DNA of 64,000 nt from assembly GCA_963824085.1 (NCBI GenBank), contig CAWGNT010000013.1, positions 62,001 through 126,000 on the forward strand. The letters run 5' to 3'. The DNA comes from JARRNE01 sp963824085. GTDB lineage: Bacteria; Pseudomonadota; Gammaproteobacteria; Chromatiales; Chromatiaceae. Position numbers and translations under genes: made by a program. This document shows, one piece after another, positions 1-9,006 of this stretch. The notes beneath the pieces were generated by a model that ran no database searches, was not told where the DNA came from, and saw only the letters and a program-made list of their open reading frames with translations. Positions within the stretch are counted from its first letter, which is position 1; every line of letters begins with the position of its first letter.

Positions 1-59
1 TCGGTCAGGGCGTCCCCGCTTTCCGGGTAGTGCTTGGTGACGTGCTCGAAGCGGACCAT
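1..59 (-). CDS. ftsE: FtsE, cell division ABC-type ATPase (5' fragment)
   Basis: Only the first 19 codons are inside the window; the gene continues beyond position 1. The start ATG is at 59 and the peptide begins MVRFEHVTKHYPESGDALT, the usual FtsE N-terminus (M-I/V-R-F-E-H-V-x-K-x-Y). FtsE is the ATPase of the FtsEX complex that activates septal peptidoglycan hydrolases at the inner membrane. It starts 11 bases after the ftsY stop, matching the ftsY-ftsE-ftsX operon order of gammaproteobacteria. The identification rests on this short peptide plus position. Confidence 0.8.
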   Translation of the reverse strand, partial: MVRFEHVTKHYPESGDALT

Positions 60-69
60 CGCTGGCCCA

Positions 70-1056
70 TCAGGCCCCGAACAGCGCGTCGAGGAACTCC
101 TCTGCGTCAAACGGGCGCAGGTCCTCTACCGATTCTCCCACGCCGATGAAGCGGATGGGTATGCGCAGACGCTCGGCGATTGCGAACAGGATGCCGCCCT
201 TTGCGGTGCCGTCGAGCTTGGTCAGCGTGATGCCGGTCAGTTTCACGGCGGCGTTGAATTGTATCGCTTGATTCAGAGCGTTCTGGCCGGTGGTAGCATC
301 CACCACCAACATGACCTCGTGAGGTGCGGCCGGGTCGATCTTCTTCAGCACGCGTGCGATCTTGGCGAGCTCGTCCATCAGGTTGGTCTTGGTGTGCAGA
401 CGCCCTGCGGTGTCGGCAACGAGGAGATCCACCCCGCGGGCGGTGGCGGCCTGCAGGGCATCGAAGATGACCGACGCGGAATCGGCCCCTGTGTGCTGGG
501 CCACCACCGGAGCGCCGACGCGCTCACCCCACACTTGCAGCTGCTCGACCGCTGCAGCGCGGAAGGTGTCGCCGGCCGCGAGCATGACCTGCTTGCCTTC
601 GTCCTCCAACCGCTTTGCGAGCTTTCCAATGGTGGTCGTTTTGCCTGCGCCGTTGACACCGACCATCAGTATGACCATCGGCCGCCCCTGGGGCGGCTCG
701 CTTGGCGGGCCTTCGCACTGGGAAAGGATGTCCCGCAGCTCGGTCTTGAGGGCAGCGTACAGGGCTTGGGGGTCGTCGAGCTCGCGGCGCTTTACGCGGG
801 CAGTCAAGTCGTCGATGATGCGCGTGGTGGCGTCCACGCCCACGTCCGCCGTGAGCAGCAAGGTCTCCAGCTCGTCGAGCAGGTCGTCGTCGATGCGTTT
901 GCGCCCGAGCAGGAGGTCGCTAAGACCACCGCCGAATTGGGTTCGAGTGCGGGATAGCCTTTCCCTGAGCCGACGGACGAGACCGCGCTTCGCTTCCGGC
1001 TCCTGGATGCTGCCGTCGGGGGGTGTCTCCCGCTTCTTCTTGCCAAGCCCAAACAT
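70..1056 (-). CDS. ftsY: FtsY, signal recognition particle receptor GTPase
   Basis: A 328-residue SRP receptor that docks Ffh-ribosome complexes at the inner membrane for co-translational insertion. The N-domain (about 30-115) precedes the G-domain with the P-loop GVNGAGKT (133-140), DTFRAAA (163-169), DTAGR (215-219) and TKLD (279-282), followed by GTAKGG, all diagnostic of FtsY rather than Ffh. The acidic N-terminal A-domain typical of enterobacterial FtsY is nearly absent; only a short basic and charged leader precedes the N-domain. It is transcribed away from the M16 peptidase genes and is followed by ftsE. Confidence 0.97.
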   Translation of the reverse strand: MFGLGKKKRETPPDGSIQEPEAKRGLVRRLRERLSRTRTQFGGGLSDLLLGRKRIDDDLLDELETLLLTADVGVDATTRIIDDLTARVKRRELDDPQALYAALKTELRDILSQCEGPPSEPPQGRPMVILMVGVNGAGKTTTIGKLAKRLEDEGKQVMLAAGDTFRAAAVEQLQVWGERVGAPVVAQHTGADSASVIFDALQAATARGVDLLVADTAGRLHTKTNLMDELAKIARVLKKIDPAAPHEVMLVVDATTGQNALNQAIQFNAAVKLTGITLTKLDGTAKGGILFAIAERLRIPIRFIGVGESVEDLRPFDAEEFLDALFGA

Positions 1057-1385
1057 GGACGCCTCTTATCGGTCCTCTCTGGTCGCGGGTGTTGTGTCTG
1101 CTGGGATGGCGAACTAGGCGCCGCCCGCTCTAATAGAAGCCGGCATCCTAGCAAAAGAGGGCGGACAGGTCCCGAGGCAATCCGGTCGCCGCAGCTTCGA
1201 GGTGCCGCCCTGCCGTTCGTAGAGGAACCGGACGTCGTGCGGCTGGTCTTCAAAGGCGAGGAGAGTGCGGCGGCTGAAGAGGGTGCCCTGGTCCCGGGCC
1301 CTGCTGCCGGCTTTTCATGTGCGGTCCCCGACCCAATTTACCTCGCGATGCACAAGGCATTGTGACTGGCGAGAACGGAGATTGC
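1057..1385. other. Intergenic region between divergent ftsY and M16 genes
   Basis: This 329-base spacer separates two divergently transcribed genes and must carry both promoters. No convincing open frame, RNA gene or repeat is visible; reading frames that cross it are extensions of neighbouring shadows. A GGAG Shine-Dalgarno sequence near 1377 serves the downstream peptidase gene. Confidence 0.5.
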
Positions 1386-2756
1386 ATGAAACGAACACTG
1401 GTTTCTCTGACGCTACTAGCGGCGCCCCTGCTGGTGACGGCTGCGCCAAAGGTGCAGGAGACGGTCCTCGGCAACGGTCTGAAGGTGATCGTTAAGGAAG
1501 ACCACCGAGCCCCGGTCGTCACGTCTCAGGTCTGGTACAAGGTGGGCTCCAGCTTCGAGAGCGCCGGATCGACCGGTGTCTCACATGTCCTGGAGCATAT
1601 GATGTTCAAGGGTACGGACAAGCTCGCTCCGGGGGAGTTCTCGCGCATCATTGCCGAGAACGGTGGCGACGAGAACGCCTTCACTGGACGGGACTACACG
1701 GCCTACTTCCAGACCCTGGCGAAAGACCGGCTGGAGGTGTCTTTCAGGCTGGAGGCGGATCGCATGCGCCACCTCGCGCTCCCGGCCGATGAGTTTCGCA
1801 AGGAGCTGGAGGTGGTGAAGGAAGAGCGGCGGATGCGCACCGAAGACGACCCGCAGTCTCTGACCGCCGAGAAGTTCAACGCCACCGCGTACGAGGCCTC
1901 GCCCTACCGCATCCCCGTCATCGGATGGGCCGGCGACCTCGACCAGATGCGGGTGGACAACGTGCGCGCTTGGTATCGCGAATGGTACGCGCCCAACAAC
2001 GCCACCCTGGTCGTGGTCGGCGATGTCGACCCGCAGGAGGTGTTTGCCCTGGCGAAAAAGCACTTCGGGCCGCTCAAGGCGGAGGAGATCGCGGTACCCA
2101 AGGGCCGGGCCGAGCCCGAGCAACGGGGGGAAAAGCGTCTCGTGGTCAAGGCCCCGGCCAAGGAGCCATACCTTATCATGGGGTACAAGGCGACCGCCTT
2201 GGGTCACGGGGCGGAGGAGTGGGAGCCCTATGCCCTCGAGATGCTTGCCTCCGTTCTTGATGGGGGGAGCAGCGCGCGCTTCAGCCGAGAGCTGGTACGG
2301 GGCTCTCGCGTTGCGGCTGGGGCGGACGCCGGCTACAGCGCCTTCACGCGCCTGCCGGGCATGATCTCGATCGATGGCACCCCGGCCAAAGGGCGTACGG
2401 TTTCAGACCTCGAGCAGGCCTTTCGCGAGCAGATCGAGCGGGTGAGGGATGAGCCCGTAGGCGCCGACGAGCTCGAGCGCATCCGTACCCAGCTGATCGC
2501 CGGCAAGGTCTACGAGCAGGATTCGGTCTTCTATCAGGCGATGCAGCTCGGTCGGATGGAGACTGTCGGGCTCGGGTGGCGACTGGCGGACGAGTATGTG
2601 GACCACCTCAACCGGATCACCCCCGAACAGATTCAGACCGTGGCACGCAAGTACCTCACCCCCGACAATCTCACCGTCGCGGTGCTGGATCCCCAGCCCA
2701 TGGACGGGAAGCAGCCGCGCCCCGCCGCGGCGGGAGGGCACTTCCTTGTTCGCTGA
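1386..2756 (+). CDS. M16 family zinc peptidase, catalytic subunit
   Basis: A 456-residue secreted or periplasmic insulinase/pitrilysin-family peptidase. An N-terminal signal peptide (MKRTLVSLTLLAAPLLVTAA) supports the ATG at 1386, which has GGAG a few bases upstream; an upstream in-frame ATG at 1317 would bury the signal. The inverted zinc motif HVLEH is at 67-71, and the third ligand is Glu146/147 in the sequence VVKEER, at the expected distance. The next gene, overlapping by 11 bases, encodes a homologue without the zinc motif. The two probably form a heterodimer like mitochondrial processing peptidase. Substrate unknown. Confidence 0.93.
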   Translation: MKRTLVSLTLLAAPLLVTAAPKVQETVLGNGLKVIVKEDHRAPVVTSQVWYKVGSSFESAGSTGVSHVLEHMMFKGTDKLAPGEFSRIIAENGGDENAFTGRDYTAYFQTLAKDRLEVSFRLEADRMRHLALPADEFRKELEVVKEERRMRTEDDPQSLTAEKFNATAYEASPYRIPVIGWAGDLDQMRVDNVRAWYREWYAPNNATLVVVGDVDPQEVFALAKKHFGPLKAEEIAVPKGRAEPEQRGEKRLVVKAPAKEPYLIMGYKATALGHGAEEWEPYALEMLASVLDGGSSARFSRELVRGSRVAAGADAGYSAFTRLPGMISIDGTPAKGRTVSDLEQAFREQIERVRDEPVGADELERIRTQLIAGKVYEQDSVFYQAMQLGRMETVGLGWRLADEYVDHLNRITPEQIQTVARKYLTPDNLTVAVLDPQPMDGKQPRPAAAGGHFLVR

Positions 2757-4089
2757 AAGCAAACGCCTTTTCGCCGCTGCCTGCGGTCTCTGTACCCTAG
2801 CCTTGTGGCATGCTGCGCAGGCGTCCCCCAATATCGAGACCTGGCAGACCTCGAACGGAGCCCGCGTGCTATTCGTCGCGGCGCCGGATCTGCCGATGGT
2901 GGACGTGCGGGTCGTGTTCGATGCGGGCAGCGCCCACGACGGCGATCACTCCGGGCTTGCCTCGCTGACGAACGGCATGATTGCGCAAGGGGCGGGTGAG
3001 TGGAGTGCGGACACTATCGCCGAGCGCCTGGAATCCGTCGGTGCCAAGCTCGGTACAGGTGCAGCGCGCGACATGGCGTGGGTATCGCTCCGCACCCTGA
3101 TCCGGCAACCGGCCATGGACACGGCGGTCCAGACACTCGCAAAGCTCCTCGCCCAGCCGACCTTCACGGAGGCGGACTTCGAGCGGGTGCGCGAGAATCG
3201 GCTGGTCGGTCTGCGCCAGGACGAGCAGGATCCGGGCACGGTCGGGCAGAAGGCCGTGTACCGGGAGATCTTCGGCACCCATCCCTACGCCGCTGATCCG
3301 GGCGGGACCCTGCAGAGCGTCAGCGCCATCGAGCGACAGAATCTGGTGGAATTCCACCGCCGATACTATGTTGCCCGCAACGCCGTGGTCGCCATTGTGG
3401 GCGACCTGAGCCGGGCGCAGGCGCAGTCGGTAGCCGAACAGGTCATGGCGGGTCTTGCCGCGGGTGAGCATGCCGCTCCCGTTCCCCCCGTTGCGGACCT
3501 CCCCGCGGGGGCACTGGAGCGGCTGGCCTTCCCTTCGGTCCAGACACACATCTACGCCGGTCAGCCCGGGATGAGCCGCGGCGACCCCGACTACTTTCCT
3601 CTGTACGTGGGAAACCACATCCTGGGCGGCAGCGGCCTCGTTTCTATCCTCATGGAGGAGGTACGCGAGAAGCGGGGGCTCTCTTACAGCGTGTACAGCT
3701 ATTTCCTGCCCATGGCGCAGCGCGGCCCTTTCCTGCTGGGGCTGTCGACGAAGAATGACCAGGCGGAGGAGGCGCGCAAGGTGCTGATGGACACCGTAAA
3801 TCGCTTCCGCGACCAAGGCCCGGCCGAGGACGAGCTCGCCGCTGCGGTCAAGAACATCACCGGCGGTTTTCCGCTGCGCATCGACAGCAATGCAGACATC
3901 GTCCAGTACCTCGCGATGATCGGCTTCTATGGTCTTCCGCTCGACTATCTGGATACCTTCAATGACCGGGTGTCCGGGGTCACAGCCGAGCAGATCCGCG
4001 ATGCCTTTCGCCGGCGCGTGGACCCGGCAAAGTTCGCGGTCGTGATCGTCGGTCCGGAGCAGGAGCACGTCGCTAGGGCGGGTGGCTAG
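2746..4089 (+). CDS. M16 family peptidase homologue, non-catalytic partner
   Basis: About 447 residues, M16 fold. The start is inferred to be TTG at 2746: GGAGGG lies 8 bases upstream and it yields a signal peptide (FAESKRLFAAACGLCTLALW...AQA); the longer frame upstream lies inside the previous gene. Where the partner has HxxEH, this protein reads SGLASLTNGM, so zinc ligands are missing. It keeps the C-terminal R/Y signature (KRGLSYSVYSYF) that binds substrate in M16B heterodimers. It is translationally coupled to the catalytic subunit and overlaps rsmD by 8 bases. Confidence 0.9.
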   Translation: MFAESKRLFAAACGLCTLALWHAAQASPNIETWQTSNGARVLFVAAPDLPMVDVRVVFDAGSAHDGDHSGLASLTNGMIAQGAGEWSADTIAERLESVGAKLGTGAARDMAWVSLRTLIRQPAMDTAVQTLAKLLAQPTFTEADFERVRENRLVGLRQDEQDPGTVGQKAVYREIFGTHPYAADPGGTLQSVSAIERQNLVEFHRRYYVARNAVVAIVGDLSRAQAQSVAEQVMAGLAAGEHAAPVPPVADLPAGALERLAFPSVQTHIYAGQPGMSRGDPDYFPLYVGNHILGGSGLVSILMEEVREKRGLSYSVYSYFLPMAQRGPFLLGLSTKNDQAEEARKVLMDTVNRFRDQGPAEDELAAAVKNITGGFPLRIDSNADIVQYLAMIGFYGLPLDYLDTFNDRVSGVTAEQIRDAFRRRVDPAKFAVVIVGPEQEHVARAGG

Positions 4090-4639
4090 CGGCCGGCTGC
4101 GGATCATCGGTGGGCGGTACCGCGGCCGAAAGCTCCCGGTCCCCGATCAGCCGGGACTGCGTCCGACGGGCGACCGGGTCCGGGAAACCCTGTTCAATTG
4201 GCTGCAGCCTGTCATCGAGGGCGCCCGCTGTCTGGACCTGTATTCGGGCAGCGGCGCGCTCGCCTTCGAGGCGGCCTCACGGGGAGCGGCGGAGGTGGTC
4301 ATGGTCGAGCAGGCGGAGCCGGTGGCCCGCATCCTCGAGGCCAATATACGGCTGCTCGGGGCGAGCGAGCTGCGCGTTGTGCGGGGCGACGCCCTGGACT
4401 GGCTGTCGGTGCCGGGCGGGGCCTTTGACATCGTCTATCTAGACCCGCCGTTCGCGGCCGGTCTGTTGGCACCGAGCTGCGAGCTCCTCGAGCGCAACCG
4501 CTGGCTCGCGCCTCAGGCGCTCGTCTACATCGAGGCCCCGGCGAACGAGGGTCTGCCGCGGCTGCCGGGCTCCTGGCGGCTGGTGCGCGACAAGCAGACG
4601 GGGCAGGTGCGCTACGCGCTGGCGATGAGAGCCGCATAG
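4082..4639 (+). CDS. rsmD: RsmD, 16S rRNA (guanine966-N2)-methyltransferase
   Basis: A 185-residue SAM-dependent methyltransferase modifying G966 in the small ribosomal subunit. It starts at GTG 4082, overlapping the preceding stop by 8 bases. The N-terminal RIIGGRYRGRKL segment is typical; LDLYSGSGALAFEA (51-64) is the SAM-binding motif I and DPPF (121-124) is the catalytic motif of N2-guanine/N6-adenine methylases. The M16-M16-rsmD-coaD order is conserved in gammaproteobacteria. Confidence 0.95.
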   Translation: MASGRLRIIGGRYRGRKLPVPDQPGLRPTGDRVRETLFNWLQPVIEGARCLDLYSGSGALAFEAASRGAAEVVMVEQAEPVARILEANIRLLGASELRVVRGDALDWLSVPGGAFDIVYLDPPFAAGLLAPSCELLERNRWLAPQALVYIEAPANEGLPRLPGSWRLVRDKQTGQVRYALAMRAA

Positions 4640-4786
4640 GCGTCGGAGCGGGATTGATCGAGGGTCATAGTTGAGGCTCGACGCCCGACCTCGCGCATCT
4701 GGACTGAGCTGAAGCATGAAACTCTGGCACCGGTCCGAGCTCCGTTTGGTATCCTTCGCGGAAAGCGAACCGAATAGGGGGCGCGT

Positions 4787-5263
4787 GTGCGCAGTGTGGT
4801 CTACCCGGGCACATTCGATCCGATCACGAATGGTCACAGCGATCTGATCCAGCGTGCCGCCTCCGTCTTCGACCGTGTGGTGGTGGCGGTGGCGGAGGAT
4901 ACGGTGAAGGCGCCGACCTTCGAAACGGCACATCGGGTGGAGCTCGCGCTCCAAGCCGTCGGCCACCTCGGCAACGTGGAGGTCACCTCCTTCTCCGGCC
5001 TGCTTGTGGCCTATGCCCGCCGCCGCGGGATCGACATCATCATGCGGGGCCTGCGGGCAGTATCCGATTTCGAGTACGAGTTCCAGTTGGCGGGGATGAA
5101 CAGGCGAATGGCGCCTGACATCGAAACCCTGTTCTTGACTCCGGCGGAGCAGTACGCCTACATCTCGTCGTCCCTCGTACGTGAGATCGCCCGGCTGGGA
5201 GGCGATGTGTCGGCCTTCGTGTCTCCCATCGTACAGGCTGCATTGCGCGAGCGGTTTGGTTAA
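4787..5263 (+). CDS. coaD: CoaD, phosphopantetheine adenylyltransferase
   Basis: A 158-residue enzyme of coenzyme A synthesis that adenylates 4'-phosphopantetheine to dephospho-CoA. The GTG start at 4787 follows an AGGGG Shine-Dalgarno. The nucleotidyltransferase signature GTFDPITNGH is at the N-terminus, and the C-terminal SSSLVREI segment is the second conserved motif. Full family length. The 147-base spacer after rsmD shows nothing else. Confidence 0.97.
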   Translation: MRSVVYPGTFDPITNGHSDLIQRAASVFDRVVVAVAEDTVKAPTFETAHRVELALQAVGHLGNVEVTSFSGLLVAYARRRGIDIIMRGLRAVSDFEYEFQLAGMNRRMAPDIETLFLTPAEQYAYISSSLVREIARLGGDVSAFVSPIVQAALRERFG

Positions 5264-5311
5264 CATTTGGCTGAGATTTGAGCTGAGATATTTTCGTAGG
5301 AGTTTAAGACC

Positions 5312-5566
5312 ATGGCATTGCTAATCACCGACGAGTGCATCAACTGCGATGTGTGCGAGCCCGAGTGTCCGAACGGCGCCATTTCGCAGGGCGATGAGAT
5401 TTACGAGATCGATCCGGAGCTGTGCACGGAATGCGTCGGCCACTACGAGACCTCCCAGTGTGTTGAGGTCTGCCCGGTGGACTGCATCATCAAGGATCCC
5501 GAACATGAAGAGAGTGAAGAACAGCTAACGGAGAAGTACAACCGCATCACGGGCACGAACGCCTGA
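5312..5566 (+). CDS. YfhL-type 2[4Fe-4S] ferredoxin
   Basis: An 84-residue ferredoxin with two cluster motifs: CINCDVCEPECP near the N-terminus, and CTECVGHYETSQCVEVCPVDC further on with the longer inter-cysteine loop typical of the YfhL/FdxA (Allochromatium-type) group. The tail is acidic. An AGGAG sequence precedes the ATG. It follows coaD, as in Pseudomonas. It should act as a soluble low-potential electron carrier; its partner is not indicated here. Confidence 0.93.
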   Translation: MALLITDECINCDVCEPECPNGAISQGDEIYEIDPELCTECVGHYETSQCVEVCPVDCIIKDPEHEESEEQLTEKYNRITGTNA

Positions 5567-5594
5567 GCATAGGGAGACGCGGAACAGCTCCATC

Positions 5595-7358
5595 TTGGAT
5601 TTCTCGACGCACGGCGTCCGAGAACCGTGGTCCCCGGGTGCCGTTGATCTGACCAGCGGCCCTTACGTTGCGCTGTCCAGACCCGTAAAGGCTCCCTCGC
5701 GGAACCTTTTCCGTGTCGTCCTCAGCGGTCTTCTGCTGCTTGCAGCGTTTTCCGCCGCTTCGGAGCGCCCGCCGCAAGCGGCGATTGCGAGTGCCCATCC
5801 CCTGGCTACGGCGGCGGGGTTCGAAATCCTAGAAGCCGGCGGCAACGCCTTCGATGCCGCGGTGGCGGTGAGCGCTGCTCTGGGGGTGGTGGAGCCCTAT
5901 AGCTCCGGGCTTGGCGGCGGTGGCTTCTGGCTCCTGCACCGGGCCGCGGACCGCTATGAGACGATGATAGACGCGCGCGAGCGGGCGCCGCTGGCGGCCA
6001 CGCGCGACATGTACCTGGATGACAGCGGGCAGCTTGTGCCCGGGCGATCCTTGAATGGCCCGCTTTCGGCGGGCATTCCCGGTGAGCCGGCAGCCTTGGT
6101 GCGTCTAGCCGAGCACTATGGTCGCCTGCCGTTGGCGCGGTCTTTGGCACCGGCGATCCGGATTGCCCGCGACGGCTTTCCGGCGGATGCCCACTACCGT
6201 CGGCTGGCCGCATTCCGCTTCTCCGTGCTCGCTCTGTCACCGGCGGCGCGTGACCAGTTCCTTCCCGGCGGGGCGATCCCCGCGCCTTCGGTATCGATCC
6301 GCCAGCCGGATCTTGCCGCGACCCTGGAACGGCTTGGCCGCGAGGGGAGAGACGGCTTCTACGGCGGTCGTACGGCTCGGCTCCTGGTCGCCGGGGTGCA
6401 GGCCGCAGGCGGCATCTGGACACTCGAGGACCTTTCCTCATATCGGGCGGTGGAGCGCCCGCCGTTGGTGGGGAATTACCGGGGCTGGCGGGTGGTGAGC
6501 GCCGCGCTGCCCTCCTCGGGCGGCGTGTTGCTGGTGGAGATGCTCAACATGCTCTCCAACTTCGATCTGGATCGCCTTTCCGGCGTCGAGCGGGCACACG
6601 TCCTGATCGAAGTCATGCGCAGGGCTTACCGCGACCGCGCGCTCTATCTAGGGGATCCTGATTTTGTCACTGTGCCCGTCGTCCGCCTCACGCACCCCTT
6701 CTACGCGGCCGGTCTGGTGCGGGACATTCGGCTTGATCGCGCTACCCGCAGTGTGCCGCAGTCCATCAAGGTGCAGGGCACCGATACCACGCACTTCTCG
6801 ATCCTCGACCGGGAAGGCAATCGGGTTGCCGCCACCCTCAGCATCAATTACCCCTTCGGGTCCGGTTTCGTGTCGCCTGGGACCGGTGTTCTTTTGAATG
6901 ACGAGATGGACGACTTCTCCGCACGACCCGGAGTCCCCAACGTCTACGGTCTCGTGGGCGGGGATGCCAACGCCATCGCGCCTGGCAAGCGCATGCTCTC
7001 GAGCATGACCCCGACCTTTGTCGAATCGGAACGCGCTGTCGCGGTCCTCGGTACGCCGGGCGGAAGCCGTATCATCACCATGGTCCTCGGTGGTGTCCTG
7101 TCATTGGCTGACGGGGAGGGACCGGCAGAGTGGGTTGCGAGGCCACGCTTTCATCACCAGTACCTTCCCGACGAGGTCCAGTACGAGCCGGGCGCATTCA
7201 GCGAGAAGGAAAGAGACGGTCTGGCGCAGATGGGGCACCGCCTGCGAGAGATTGCCGATGGGTTCGGGAACATGCAGGCGGTCTATTGGGACCGAGCGCG
7301 TGACCGCGTCCAGGCCGCAAGCGACCCACGGGGCATCGGCTTGGCAGAGGTGCGCTGA
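5595..7358 (+). CDS. ggt: Gamma-glutamyltransferase (glutathione hydrolase)
   Basis: A 587-residue Ntn-hydrolase precursor that cleaves gamma-glutamyl bonds of glutathione in the periplasm. A hydrophobic signal (about residues 38-55, LFRVVLSGLLLLAAFSA) precedes the large-subunit sequence AAGFEILEAGGNAFDAAVA. The autocleavage site and nucleophile lie in DTTHFS, Thr398 by this start; the small subunit carries the SSMTPT and GTPGGSRI motifs. The TTG start at 5595 is uncertain because it leaves a long n-region before the signal and has a weak Shine-Dalgarno. It converges on mutM with a 12-base gap. Confidence 0.93.
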   Translation: MDFSTHGVREPWSPGAVDLTSGPYVALSRPVKAPSRNLFRVVLSGLLLLAAFSAASERPPQAAIASAHPLATAAGFEILEAGGNAFDAAVAVSAALGVVEPYSSGLGGGGFWLLHRAADRYETMIDARERAPLAATRDMYLDDSGQLVPGRSLNGPLSAGIPGEPAALVRLAEHYGRLPLARSLAPAIRIARDGFPADAHYRRLAAFRFSVLALSPAARDQFLPGGAIPAPSVSIRQPDLAATLERLGREGRDGFYGGRTARLLVAGVQAAGGIWTLEDLSSYRAVERPPLVGNYRGWRVVSAALPSSGGVLLVEMLNMLSNFDLDRLSGVERAHVLIEVMRRAYRDRALYLGDPDFVTVPVVRLTHPFYAAGLVRDIRLDRATRSVPQSIKVQGTDTTHFSILDREGNRVAATLSINYPFGSGFVSPGTGVLLNDEMDDFSARPGVPNVYGLVGGDANAIAPGKRMLSSMTPTFVESERAVAVLGTPGGSRIITMVLGGVLSLADGEGPAEWVARPRFHHQYLPDEVQYEPGAFSEKERDGLAQMGHRLREIADGFGNMQAVYWDRARDRVQAASDPRGIGLAEVR

Positions 7359-7370
7359 TCTCCTGTTGCG

Positions 7371-8186
7371 CTATTTCTGACAGCGCGGGCAGTAGAAGCT
7401 CGATCGCTGACCGATGCGCCGCTGTCGAATAGCGGCTCCGCACCTGGTACAGGCTTGGCCCGCTCGTCCGTAGACTGCGAGGGAGCGTGCGAAGTAGCCC
7501 GGGCTCCCGTCTTCCTGAACGAAATCGCGAAGTGTGGTCCCACCCTTCGCGATTGCACCCTCTAGCACCTGCTTGATGCAGTCTGCAAGCCGTCGGTAGC
7601 GCTCACGGCTCACCCGGTTGCAGGTCCGCCGAGGGTCTACGCCGGCGCGGAAGAGCGATTCGTTTGCGTAGATGTTGCCGACTCCGACGACCACCTGCGC
7701 GTCCATCAGGAATGTCTTCACGGCCGTGCGCCGCCCGCGGGATTGGGCGTAGAGATAGTCTCCGTCGAGCTCGGGGCCAAGTGGCTCGGGTCCCAGGTGA
7801 CGCAACAGCGGATGCCGGTCCGGTGGCTCAGTCGTCCACAGGAAGATCCCGAAACGGCGAGGATCTCGCAGACGGAGGCAGCGACCGCTGGAAAGCTGGA
7901 GATCGATGTGGTCGTGGGCGCCCGGCGGGGTGTCTGCCCGCAGCACCCGAAGGCTGCCGGACATCCCCAGGTGCAGCAGTAAGGTGCCGCGCTCCAACTC
8001 GATGAGCAGATATTTTCCCCGCCGCTTGACGCCCAGGATGCGCTGGCCCTCGATCACCTCTCCCAGCCCTCCGGGTACCGGATAGCGCAGGCGCGGCTCA
8101 CGCACGCACAGGTGGGTGATACAGGCCCCGGCGAGGTGAGGAGCGATGCCGCGCAAGGTCGTCTCTACCTCAGGGAGCTCCGGCAT
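7371..8186 (-). CDS. mutM: MutM, formamidopyrimidine-DNA glycosylase
   Basis: A 271-residue base-excision repair enzyme removing 8-oxoguanine and nicking the abasic site. It begins MPELPEVET, so the catalytic N-terminal proline and Glu3 are present. Lys58 sits in the RRGKYL hairpin, the helix-two-turn-helix includes VGVGNIYANE, and the C-terminus has the zinc finger CTRC...CPRC. Full length. It is first in coordinate order of a minus-strand group but functionally unrelated to the Gld-like genes upstream of it. Confidence 0.97.
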   Translation of the reverse strand: MPELPEVETTLRGIAPHLAGACITHLCVREPRLRYPVPGGLGEVIEGQRILGVKRRGKYLLIELERGTLLLHLGMSGSLRVLRADTPPGAHDHIDLQLSSGRCLRLRDPRRFGIFLWTTEPPDRHPLLRHLGPEPLGPELDGDYLYAQSRGRRTAVKTFLMDAQVVVGVGNIYANESLFRAGVDPRRTCNRVSRERYRRLADCIKQVLEGAIAKGGTTLRDFVQEDGSPGYFARSLAVYGRAGQACTRCGAAIRQRRIGQRSSFYCPRCQK

Positions 8187-8192
8187 CGGTGG

Positions 8193-9002
8193 CTATTGGT
8201 GGCCCGCGGTTGCGAACGGCGCGATGGACCGCGGTGGCGTCCGTCCCCTCTCCTCTGTTTGGAGCGCCGGCGCCTCCGCCAGCAGGTAGCTCAAGCGCAG
8301 GTCCACGCGCGTCCAGCGTCGGCCATCCGCAGAGACGAGGAAGCGGATCGCGTGTCCGCCGCCCTGCGCGCGCAGTGAGAGGAGCCGTCCGGAGAGCTCT
8401 TCTTCTGCTGGGAGCACCCGTGCAGCAGTGAGTCCGCCGAGAATGGCGAGCGCGGCTGCCGCCAGCGGCTGACCGTCCAATGTTCCGGAGTCGACGCGAA
8501 AGCCCGTCGGCAGCAATCGACGGCTGACGTAGGCCGTCGCCGGAGCCGTCAGATGGTGCTCGAAGCCGTCGTCAATCAAGTGGACCTGATCGCCGACCGC
8601 CACGTAACGTCGGTGGCCGATTGGTTCGGTGCCCCCAAAACGCAGCGCGAGCCCATCGAGGGTGAGGCGGGCCCGCTCCGGAGAGAGTCCGAGGAGATCC
8701 GGCCGCGCGCTCTCCGGTAGGGATCGGTGGACGGGTGTCGCCGCGATGAGCACCAGACGATCGACGCGCGTGCTGTCCGCGGCTACCGCGTAAGGTGTCT
8801 CCATATGCCATCCGTTCGGTGTCCGGGAGAGGCGGATGGCGGGCTTGCCGGGACGCTCGATGGCGACCTCGGTGATCGCCTTAGGGTCCAATCCGGTCAG
8901 GGTCTCTTCCTTGAGCCCGCTCGCGAGCTCCTGGCGGACTGCAATGCCAAGCACCGTCACCAGGATCAAGAGGATCAGATTGACGGTCCAGCGTCCGACC
9001 AT
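8193..9002 (-). CDS. DUF4340 protein of a Gld-like ABC cluster
   Basis: A 269-residue protein with one N-terminal membrane anchor (about 7-24, VNLILLILVTVLGIAV) and an extracytoplasmic body with the DUF4340 pattern: P-W/H-x-x-x-x-P segments and repeated beta hairpins. No catalytic residues are recognised. It lies 4 bases after the GldG-like gene and 6 bases before mutM. DUF4340 proteins regularly accompany GldG-type auxiliary subunits, so it is probably part of the same envelope complex. Function unknown. Confidence 0.75.
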   Translation of the reverse strand: MVGRWTVNLILLILVTVLGIAVRQELASGLKEETLTGLDPKAITEVAIERPGKPAIRLSRTPNGWHMETPYAVAADSTRVDRLVLIAATPVHRSLPESARPDLLGLSPERARLTLDGLALRFGGTEPIGHRRYVAVGDQVHLIDDGFEHHLTAPATAYVSRRLLPTGFRVDSGTLDGQPLAAAALAILGGLTAARVLPAEEELSGRLLSLRAQGGGHAIRFLVSADGRRWTRVDLRLSYLLAEAPALQTEERGRTPPRSIAPFATAGHQ

Positions 9003-9006
9003 TGCC

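Noticed and set aside
2869..4107. 412-codon minus-strand frame opposite the second M16 gene
   Set aside because: Antisense shadow; His/Arg-rich composition and no family resemblance.
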